A stretch of DNA of 64,000 nt from Akanthomyces muscarius (taxonomy: Eukaryota > Ascomycota > Sordariomycetes > Hypocreales > Cordycipitaceae). Of this stretch, positions 1-7,294 are shown piece by piece. The DNA lies in contig NC_079242.1 of assembly GCF_028009165.1 (NCBI RefSeq), positions 2,790,001-2,854,000 on the forward strand, given 5' to 3'. The position numbers and the translations under genes were made by a program. The notes beneath the pieces are model-generated. The model was not told the origin of the DNA. It saw only the letters and a program-made list of their open reading frames with translations, and did not search any database. Every line of letters begins with the position of its first letter. Position 1 is the first letter of the stretch.

Positions 1-817
1 CTCATTGCACTCTTGGCACTTCTTGGTGGCTCATTATTGTAGCGTGCAAAATGTCACTTTGATGAGAGCAGCACTTGAAGATCTTCGATCCAAGGCAGCC
101 TCTCTGGCAAAAGACTCTCCACTTGCTTCCTGGTGTCCCATTCTATAGCTCAATTGCAAAAGATGACTGCCATGAGAGCGCCCTTCACAGTATGCAGTCT
201 GCACCTGTAGGCGACTGGCCAGTCGGGCAGAAGATTCAGACACAGAGCCGTCCAGTTTAAACAATAAGACACAGTCAAGATCGCGATGTACAAATATGGC
301 TGCATTTCTGCCCGCGCGAGGAGTTCTCAGTTGAGGCGGAAAACTTACAAGAGGCGCCCAAAGGTAAATTTTCATTTTGGTCAGGCCCGTGGCTGACACT
401 CTACATTTTGAGAGTACAGCTTGCAGCGTAAATATATCTTCAAAAGACCTCGGAGTACTTAACAACAAAGTTGAGCATGTATTTGCGCCGCAAAAGTCTA
501 ATCCATGTGCAAGAGAACGAGAAGACTCGCCATCTTGCTATCGTCTATAAAAGGACGCCCTTCCCCCGACCCTTTGGAAAGAAGTTCCTCATCCGACACA
601 GCAACCACATACAAACTACTTCTTGGTCTGTTGACCACCCACAAACAGTCTCAAGCAAGAAACTCTTCTCTTGTATCTTCCTCTTCTCAAAGCAATCGGC
701 CGTTACCAACCTTGTCAACACCCACAAACAACCCACAACCAACAGCCAATCGCTTCAGCAAGAAGGGGACATACAACCACGACCAAAATCACAACTCACA
801 AACAAATCTCATCAAAA
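1..817. other. 5' flank and leader of the MGCC protein gene
   Basis: No gene is recognised. Open frames on both strands here lack codon structure or any family resemblance. From about 540 the strand looks like a promoter and leader for the gene starting at 818: a TATA box at 546-552, then an A/C-rich, CAAC/ACAAAC-containing leader with no ATG between the TATA region and the start codon. Confidence 0.5.
546..552 (+). promoter_or_regulatory. TATA box of the MGCC protein gene
   Basis: A consensus TATAAAA lies 266 bases before the ATG at 818. It is followed by an ATG-free leader rich in CA and CAA, which suits a strongly expressed small fungal gene. Inferred from sequence only. Confidence 0.5.
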
Positions 818-1291
818 ATGGGTTGCTGCAGTTCCAAGACCGCCGGCAGCCAGTCCGAGCACCGCAACGTTCGCCCTGTGCGCGCCGCACCCAACCAAAC
901 CCGCCAAGAGCAGTTCGCACACGGCCTGCAGTGGGCTCACGCAAACCGCCGCGACCCCGAAGCGGCCGAGTCGCACATTGGCGGTTGGGTCGACGGCATC
1001 AAGCAATGCTCGAAAGGAGAGAGAGGGTGCTCGTCCCACCGATGCTCTCGCCACGCCAACACCCCGCCGCCCGCCACCGATATTGGCGCTTGGGTCAGCA
1101 GCGTCCCAAAGCAATGCCCCAAAGGAAAGGGCAGGGCCCACGGGTGCCGATCCTCGCACCGTGGCAGTGCCAAGATACGGGCGGATCGCGTACGGGCCGA
1201 AGCCATGGGATATGCCCGCCAAGAGTATAACCCGCGAGAGTTTAGCCGCGGGAGTTCGAATCTAGGATGGTCGCCGGAATGGAGTGAGTAA
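818..1291 (+). CDS. Small cysteine-rich protein with MGCC dual-lipidation signal and internal duplication
   Basis: Single-exon gene, 157 aa. The start is the ATG at 818; the same frame is open further upstream but only from a non-ATG codon inside the leader. The protein begins MGCCSS, the classic context for N-myristoylation of Gly2 with palmitoylation of Cys3/Cys4, so attachment to a membrane is likely (established motif; modification inferred). No signal peptide or membrane segment is visible. Residues about 53-78 and 88-113 are an internal duplication: each has IG-x-W-V, then a Cys, a Lys-Gly pair, further Cys and an SSHR/SHR block. The C-terminus is Arg-rich, then Trp-containing (LGWSPEW). 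I recognise no family and no catalytic motif. Base composition resembles its neighbours. That it is a gene is fairly sure; its function is unknown. Confidence 0.72.
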   Translation: MGCCSSKTAGSQSEHRNVRPVRAAPNQTRQEQFAHGLQWAHANRRDPEAAESHIGGWVDGIKQCSKGERGCSSHRCSRHANTPPPATDIGAWVSSVPKQCPKGKGRAHGCRSSHRGSAKIRADRVRAEAMGYARQEYNPREFSRGSSNLGWSPEWSE

Positions 1292-2495
1292 GAGGCTGTT
1301 GTGGCGCAGCCTCAACTCACTATCTCGCCGCAGCGTCGACGACCGCAACATCCTACGCGCGAACAGGAAATAGACACGGAGTCTACACGCGTACATGCAG
1401 ACACACACACGTGTCAGCATGTACACCAAAAAAAAGCGATGCTTGTCAATTGGAGGATTCACATGCTTTGCGATTATTTAACCTTTTGTCTGGCTTTTTC
1501 TTCTCTATGGAATTTCCTTTTCTGCTTTGAGGGAAGCAATCAATTGGAAATTCTCAGGGAGGGCGTTGTTCTGGACGTTCATTCACTTTTTAGACCTTTT
1601 CTATGTTGGTTTATGATGGTTATGATGGTTATGATGGTTTTGTTCTGGCTCCTCGCCTTATCTTGTCGGGGAAAACTTGCTGGATTGGAATTTTATTGAT
1701 GACAAGAAAAAAAAACCAAAAAAAACTCCAACAAAAACATACAATAAAATCTACAAAATCATACAAGTTTTGAATATCGATCGTGACGATTTATTGCCAA
1801 GTAATGAAGAGTGTAGATGAGATGTTCCGTAGCCCAACAAGTTCGCACGAGTCCGTCGTAGCTTACTGCAAAAGAACGGTGATACTGCCAGAGAAAAAAA
1901 GAAAAAGAGTAACAAAAACTTGTATCGTGGCCTCTACCAAAAAAAGAAGGTTCTTTGCGCAAAGTTTCCAGCATGACGTACATGAACCTCGATGCCCAAG
2001 GGAAGGCGCGAAACGACAACTTGGCAACTGGTGGTGCTGCATGGCGTACGAGGACAGAGCTGTGATACCACGAAGTGATGGAAAATTGGCATCGAACTGA
2101 TTGCTCTAATCATGGCGTGACGAATATGAAGATGCTCGATATTGATATGTTCGCCTAAAGTGCCCCGAGCTCGCGCAGCAAACCACAGAAAACATCTACC
2201 CGGGCGCGCCTTGAAAATACCAGGCAGTTGTGCTGCACAGGGCGGTCTATTACAAGGCGGCAACTAGCCATCAGCGTGAGCTTCAAGACATTCTCTGAAG
2301 AGAATCCGCTGATGACCTGTCGCACAGTACATGCGATCCGGGACATCCCGCACCTATCATGCTCTGGCCCGCCTCATGTCTTGTCCACCTATATCTCGGC
2401 TGCTTCTCCCACGCACACCTTGTATTTTCTTCTCTTTCTTCTTGTAGCAAGCCAACACATCACCGTTTCTACTCCTTCCAAGGTATGTCGACCAC
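1292..2495. other. Gene-free stretch between the MGCC gene and pseudokinase A
   Basis: It holds the 3' flank of the MGCC gene, including a T-rich tail with a short 9-bp tandem repeat at 1611-1637, then AT-rich sequence with A-runs near 1710-1745. From about 1750 to 2495 only short unrelated frames are seen on either strand and no gene is supported. Confidence 0.4.
1611..1637 (+). repeat. 9-bp tandem repeat (TTATGATGG) x3
   Basis: Three perfect copies of TTATGATGG lie in the T-rich sequence about 320 bases after the stop of the MGCC protein gene, probably in or just beyond its 3' untranslated region. No function is apparent. Confidence 0.8.
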
Positions 2496-3626
2496 CTATG
2501 CGGTTTGAGCATCTAGACCATAGACCCCCAGTATCAGTCGCAACTCCTCGACGGCCGCTCTGTCACTCTCCACCGCGGCCTCCCTGCTGACCCCTCCCCC
2601 GCCATAGTTGCGCACCAGCCACGGCCGCTGGCTGTCGTCAATATCGACGCTCTCCATCAAGCGGTCAGACATGTAGCCCCCGGCGCAGCCCACCGCGCCG
2701 CCCCAGACCAGGCCGTTCTCGTGCAGCAGCGTGAGCGTGTTCAGCAGCTGGGTTGACCACTCCTTCTGGCGCTCCGCCCCCGGCCACCGCTCGCCGCGCA
2801 GGACTGCCCAGCTGCAAGCCCCACGCATGTGATCGACGAGGCCGCCGACGAGCTGCACGAAGCATTCCGACCAGCGCGTCACTCGGTGGTACACGTAGCC
2901 GTGTAGCCGCGGGACACACAAGCTCGAGCGGGCAGGAGAGGCGAGTATGCTTGCGCGGATCTGGTTCGCGGCACCGAGCGTGCTGAGCATCGGGAACAGG
3001 CTTGACCGTTGCCTCCCGGCGATGCCAATGTCCCGGAAGGCCAGGCACGTGAACCGTCGGTTGTTTGGGAGGGTCACGGTGCCTTGGATAGCATTGATGG
3101 TGAGAAAGTCGCTGATGATTGTGAGCTCATCCGTCCAAACGGATATGAGATCGGGGTAGATGCTCGTAGTATCCTCTGGTATATTAGCCGGTGGATCCAT
3201 TCTGCGCCTCAACGTCTCGAGAAAGGGACTGCCACCGCGAGTCTGCCTGAGGGCAAGGACGGTCACACCATCGTAGATCGACCAAGCTACGGAATGGCGG
3301 TGGCCGACGGGATCAGGCCTGCTCAGTGGCGACCGCCGCGCCGGTACGACCCCAGCAAGCAGAGGCGACAAGTATTGTTTTATACGCTGCTTGCCTCGCC
3401 GGATCTCGTCTATGTTCGGTTCGTCATATTCCTTCGTGATCGCTCGATCGATGTTGTCGAGCAGCGTGCGGCGCAGCCTTCTGAACTCGCCGCGCGGGTT
3501 GGGCTCTTCTGGCTGCGGCTGGACTTGGACGACTACCCCCTGCCCGAAATAATCCATGTGGATGATTTCTCTGTATACGTTGAGGATGGTGATGCCGTCG
3601 GATGAAAAGTGTGTCGTCTGCGACAT
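2496..3626 (-). CDS. Kinase-fold protein lacking catalytic residues (pseudokinase A)
   Basis: Single exon, 376 aa from the ATG at 3626; an in-frame ATG five codons upstream (3641) is less likely because the paralogue's N-terminus aligns with the shorter form. The C-terminal third has the layout of the fungal kinase-like family that normally reads LH..G.VWGD.K..N.L.D..D.WL.DFGGG. Here the HRD-loop counterpart is LHENGLVWGGA (about 302-311), so the catalytic Asp and Lys are replaced. The metal-binding DFG region is WLVRNYGGGG (about 336-345), with no Asp. A valine-rich strand after DGITIL (about 11-16) and a CVPRL segment before the C-lobe are also family-like. Phosphotransfer is therefore unlikely; a binding or scaffolding role is inference. 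It is a tandem paralogue of the gene at 4280-5362 (same strand, about 650 bases between). Confidence 0.75.
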   Translation of the reverse strand: MSQTTHFSSDGITILNVYREIIHMDYFGQGVVVQVQPQPEEPNPRGEFRRLRRTLLDNIDRAITKEYDEPNIDEIRRGKQRIKQYLSPLLAGVVPARRSPLSRPDPVGHRHSVAWSIYDGVTVLALRQTRGGSPFLETLRRRMDPPANIPEDTTSIYPDLISVWTDELTIISDFLTINAIQGTVTLPNNRRFTCLAFRDIGIAGRQRSSLFPMLSTLGAANQIRASILASPARSSLCVPRLHGYVYHRVTRWSECFVQLVGGLVDHMRGACSWAVLRGERWPGAERQKEWSTQLLNTLTLLHENGLVWGGAVGCAGGYMSDRLMESVDIDDSQRPWLVRNYGGGGVSREAAVESDRAAVEELRLILGVYGLDAQTA

Positions 3627-3662
3627 GGCGGGTACGATCACTCAAAGCTGTCTTGGCTAGCA

Positions 3663-3692
3663 GGTTTGGCTTTGGTTTGGCTTTGGTTTGGC
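3663..3692 (+). repeat. TTTGGCTTTGGT tandem repeat
   Basis: About two and a half copies of a 12-base unit lie 40-70 bases upstream of the pseudokinase A start codon. Seen directly; a regulatory role is not shown. Confidence 0.7.
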
Positions 3693-3809
3693 GACTGTGC
3701 TGATGATTGCTCCAAGCGTACAGACGACTCGTTTTCGAAGAAGAAGGTAGCCATTATGCCCGATGAGACGGAAGAAACGGGCTTTTGGGTATCAGGGAAG
3801 GGTAACATG

Positions 3810-3860
3810 AGGTTCGTGATTCACACCATTGGGGTTACTCACTGCATTGGGAACTGTGTA
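3810..3860 (-). repeat. Upstream module shared by both pseudokinase genes, copy A
   Basis: This segment (core AGGTTCGTGATT, then GGGGTTACTCAC) aligns with 5531-5580 (AGGTACGTGATT, then GGGTTACCCAC). Both copies sit roughly 170-235 bases upstream of their gene's ATG. They are therefore remnants of a duplication that carried promoter DNA along with the coding region, or a constrained regulatory element. Confidence 0.6.
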
Positions 3861-4279
3861 TGCGGGAGGAGCACAAGAGCAAAGAGAGACAATTGACTTG
3901 GTATGTAATACATCAATCGTTATATCGGCGCCTAAGATTTGGAACGCTCGATGAATGCGTGTAAGGCCGTCGCAGAGCACACATCGCTTCACAGGACGCA
4001 CACTACCATTTACCTATATCTCGCCTCACCTTCTCCTTCTAACAACTTCACACAGTGCCTTCCAACAGGTCGAAGATTACTCAGTGTTCATAACTTGGAC
4101 TTTTGTGAGAAACAGCAAGATTCTTATTTGTGACTATTTTCTGACTATCATCCGTCGTTGCTCTCACGCCTGGTAGTAGATATTACTGACTGGACCATGC
4201 AGGGAGCAGTCAATACTAGTTAGATCGGCTATTCATTCACCAGCTTCATCATTGCCGCAACGGCCTCGAGATCTTTGCC

Positions 4280-5362
4280 TTATATGTACAGGTCTGCTGT
4301 GCTGTCGAAGCTGCGCACCAGCCACGGCTGCTTGTTGGCGTCGACATCAACGCTTGCCATTAGCAGCTCTAGTGGCGCTGGCGTGTCGCCGCCAGTTGCG
4401 CCGCCCCAGACTATGCCCATATCGTGCAGCATTCTGATCGTGTCGCGAATCTGCCCCGCCCATCGTTTCTGGAGCTCCCGCGACGGCGGCCGATTGCGCC
4501 TTCGCAGGTAGTCCCAGCTAGTCGCCGCCTCCATGTGCTCGAGCAGGCCGCCGACAAGAGGCCGCTCTCTCGTCGACCCGCGAGTCCAGACGTGATACAC
4601 CAGGCCGACCAGCCGCGGGACTCGCAGCTTCTCGCGGAGCTCGGGGCTCATCGTCGCGCGGAACTTGTTGGCCTTGGACATGGCCATGAGCGTCGAGTCT
4701 AACCAGGAAGCGGTATCGATTTCCTGGCGCGGTAGGGAAGACCTGCTGAAGTCGCGGAGAGCCAGGACCGTGTACCGAGCCAGACACGTGTGCTCCTGCT
4801 GCTCGGAAAAGACCACAGTCGCTTGGATGCGGTTGAGACTAATGGAGTCGGTATCGACGGCGAGTGTGTGTGTTTCGTATTGCGGGAGCTGCTCAGCTAG
4901 CTCGACGACAAATTTGAGCGGTTGACGGGCCCTTTGGACCGTGAACTTTTCGAGGTAGGCTTTGCCGTTGTTGCGCTGCTGGATTTTATAGTTCAATATG
5001 CCGTCGTACATGAAAGTGGCCAGGGCCAAGTGATGTAGAGTCTCTAAACGAGGGAGAATGTCGCGGCGAGGAGACTGCTCCTTCAACATGACTGGTTCCA
5101 ATAGGGGCTGCAGACCGGCTTTCATTTGCTTTCTGCATCTATCCCCGGCCTCGTTCGGGCCTAGGTAATAGAAGCGGCGGTGGTCATCAATTGCATTGAG
5201 CAGCCCGCGGCACAGCTTATTGAATTGGCGCCCAGGAGTTTCCATGGGCTCCTGTCCAACTTCTACAACGACCGCCACCCCCATGTAGTCTAAGGCGACC
5301 GCGTCTTCCCACGCGTCGAGGACGGTGACGCCGTCTTTCTCCAGGTGTCTGACGAATGACAT
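4280..5362 (-). CDS. Kinase-fold protein lacking catalytic residues (pseudokinase B)
   Basis: Single exon, 360 aa from the ATG at 5362; an in-frame ATG at 5413 would add 17 residues, but the Met at 5362 matches the start of paralogue A. Shared features in order: DGVTVLDAWED near the N-terminus followed by a V-rich strand, a basic LLNAIDD helix, HTCLA before the central strands, VPRLVGLVYH, then the C-lobe MLHDMGIVWGGA (about 311-322) and VDVDANKQPWLVRSFD. As in copy A the catalytic-loop Asp/Lys and the DFG Asp are absent (VWGGA; VRSF instead of a DFGGG-like element). Unlike A it ends soon after this motif, so the C-lobe is shortened. The pair looks like an old tandem duplication of an already inactive kinase. 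Function unknown. Confidence 0.73.
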   Translation of the reverse strand: MSFVRHLEKDGVTVLDAWEDAVALDYMGVAVVVEVGQEPMETPGRQFNKLCRGLLNAIDDHRRFYYLGPNEAGDRCRKQMKAGLQPLLEPVMLKEQSPRRDILPRLETLHHLALATFMYDGILNYKIQQRNNGKAYLEKFTVQRARQPLKFVVELAEQLPQYETHTLAVDTDSISLNRIQATVVFSEQQEHTCLARYTVLALRDFSRSSLPRQEIDTASWLDSTLMAMSKANKFRATMSPELREKLRVPRLVGLVYHVWTRGSTRERPLVGGLLEHMEAATSWDYLRRRNRPPSRELQKRWAGQIRDTIRMLHDMGIVWGGATGGDTPAPLELLMASVDVDANKQPWLVRSFDSTADLYI

Positions 5363-5530
5363 GGTGGAATTCTCGAGTTCAAGCTCGAGTCTTTTGCGGT
5401 GCGTCTTTTTCAAAAATCAGACTGACTTCACTAGAGATATGAAGATGAGTTTGTTCTGGTAATGAAGGCGACTGTTGTGTCTAATCAGATGGAAAGCAGC
5501 GGACTTTTTATAGCAAACAGGAGCAACGCT

Positions 5531-5580
5531 AGGTACGTGATTGACTGCCTTGGGTTACCCACGAAATGGGTGACTATATA
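5531..5580 (-). repeat. Upstream module shared by both pseudokinase genes, copy B
   Basis: Counterpart of the segment at 3810-3860 (see there). It lies 169-218 bases upstream of the pseudokinase B ATG. Spacing to the start codon is similar in both genes. Confidence 0.6.
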
Positions 5581-5600
5581 CAGAGAAGCAAACAAAGCGC

Positions 5601-6160
5601 GATGAAGCACCGCCTCCGTCTCCAATAGTTTGGCGCCCGTATTCGTCCTCATGTCGTTCAGCGCAGATGGATGGGACTCACAAATGCAGAGCCAGATGGG
5701 TGACACGGCATTGTCACGCAGGTAGATTAGCGAGCGGGAATACATTGATTTGCGATGCGATCTAGAACACTGTACCCAAGTGAGTACACGCCTTTGCAGT
5801 TCCATATTTCAGATGAGGCCAAATATGATGAAGTACGCTTTCATCTCCAATAGTTTGGCGCCCGTGGTCGTCCTCATGTCGTTCAGCACAGTAATGGCAT
5901 ATACAAGTGCCTCTCCAGAGCCAGATTGGTGACACGGCACTGTCACGCAGGCAGAGTGGCGAGCGGGAATATATTGGCTTGCTACGTGATTCAAAGTATC
6001 GTATCCAAGTGAGCTCACATCTTTGTAGTCTCATAGTTTCGGGCGGGACCAAGTACCGTCACGCGGGTACATTGGCGAGCTGCAACATATTGGTTTGCCT
6101 CGTGGTACAGAGAATTGTATCCAAGCCGGCTCACATCCTTCGCAGTCCCCTAGTTTCATG
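5601..6160. repeat. Degenerate tandem repeat, unit about 226 bp, 2.4 copies
   Basis: Unit 1 (5601-5826) and unit 2 (5827-6055) both start GATGAAG and share blocks such as CTCCAATAGTTTGGCGCCCG, TCGTCCTCATGTCGTTCAGC, GACACGGCA(T/C)TGTCACGCAGG and CCAAGTGAG(T/C). Unit 3 (about 6056-6160) keeps only the distal half, from the GTCACGC block on. Copies differ by scattered substitutions. The array lies just upstream of pseudokinase B. Small frames across it repeat with the unit and are not taken as genes. Identity unknown. Confidence 0.8.
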
Positions 6161-6721
6161 CTCCCGTTTCTCGGATAATGCCCATTATTGGAATGAGTGC
6201 TACTGAGCACTGGGCTGGTTGGACGAGAGGTTGGGAGGTGAAGCACACAGTTTTTGCCATCGTGATTGGGCGAATAAACGTGTGCGCTCAATTTCGCAGT
6301 GTATCTCGTAGAGGGAATAAATTGAAATGAACTCAAATTAAAAACAAACTCGTCAGCGTTTGGAGATGGACAATTTTCGATGGCGGTAGACTAATGAGTG
6401 GTAGGAGAACAGGGCACTTGTATCTGTGTGTAGTAGTACCCACCAACACTTGGGTGCAAGTTGGTTGAGGCAGTATAATGAAGTGGTTACGATTAATTTA
6501 CCTTGGAAAAGAAGCAGTCAATTTACCTTGAAAGGCGCATTTGTGATGAATAGTCAATTTCAAGCCCCGAGGGCTTCGTCATTAAAAAAGTGATGATACA
6601 GTAATACATTTCTTGGCACCAGGTTGAACCAGCCTAATGGCGCGCAATTTCAGATAGCAATTTGGCACATGGGCCAAACCCAAAAGCTCCAGCAAACAGG
6701 ACAGGTCATGGAGACGGTTCT
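6161..6721. other. Gene-free stretch between repeat array and STF2-like gene
   Basis: AT-rich sequence with short direct repeats (CAATTTACCTTG twice near 6492-6530). No coding frame is convincing. The right end is the 3' flank of the STF2-like gene. Confidence 0.4.
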
Positions 6722-7294
6722 CTAGGCCGAGTGGCCGCTCTCCGACGAATCCGTCTTGGAAAGATCCTCGCCGGTCTCCTCCTCGAGGGGCCCGTGGACA
6801 GATTCTTCAAAGACTGGCTCAGGGTCAATGACCTCGAACTTGGTCCTAAAGTCCTTGGCATGGTGGGAGACGGTGCTGCTGTTGGAGCGACGACGGGCAT
6901 TGGTAAAAGTAAAGTCCTCGTCGGCGATGTCCTCATGCAAGGTACCCCTGATGACGTGTTAGTTGTGGTCGGGTGGATGGATTGTGTTTACAGGCCATTG
7001 CATGTGAGGAAGGCGAAGTTTATCATGCATGAACGGGTATGACGTAAAGTGATGAGAAGGGAGCTGCATACCAGTTGCCTTTGCCAGCACCGTCCTTCTT
7101 GATCTTTTTGGGATCGACGTCGGCATAGCCACTCTTGGCAAAGTAACGAGGCAGATGCTCGACGGGCAGAGCGGTGCCGTCGGCGAGGCCCTTGTGGTCA
7201 CGGTCGTTGGCCTTGTGGGAGCGGGTCACTAGGAATCGTCAGAACTGGTTCATATAAAGACAGCGGACTTGTCGATCGTGGGCGGTGACTTACT
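6722..7294 (-). CDS. STF2-like small stress protein (HABP4/PAI-RBP1-like family)
   Basis: 127 aa in three coding pieces: 7294 (the A of ATG), 7228-7072, 6947-6722. Intron 1 (7293-7229, GTAAGT...TAG) splits the start codon A|TG; intron 2 (7071-6948, GTATGC...CAG) splits the Trp of GKGNW|G. The spliced protein starts MTRSHKAND. It has the family core PRYFAKSGYADVDPKK, then KKDGAGKGNWG, and FTNARRRSNS. Yeast Stf2 shares the MTR start, the GxGKGNWG block and a RRxSN-like tail; it was described as an F1Fo-ATPase-stabilising factor and later as a desiccation-stress hydrophilin-like protein. The C-terminus is acidic and Ser-rich. Upstream lie five tandem AGGGG boxes (7823-7848), in keeping with stress control. 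Family assignment is fairly sure; the exact role is inference. Confidence 0.85.

Larger units (their letters stand above)
3627..4279. other. Intergenic/promoter region of pseudokinase A
   Basis: It contains a TTTGG/CTTTGG tandem repeat (3663-3692) and a module at about 3810-3860 shared with the upstream region of pseudokinase B. The rest is AT-richer sequence with no supported gene; it also holds the 3' flank of pseudokinase B. Confidence 0.5.
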
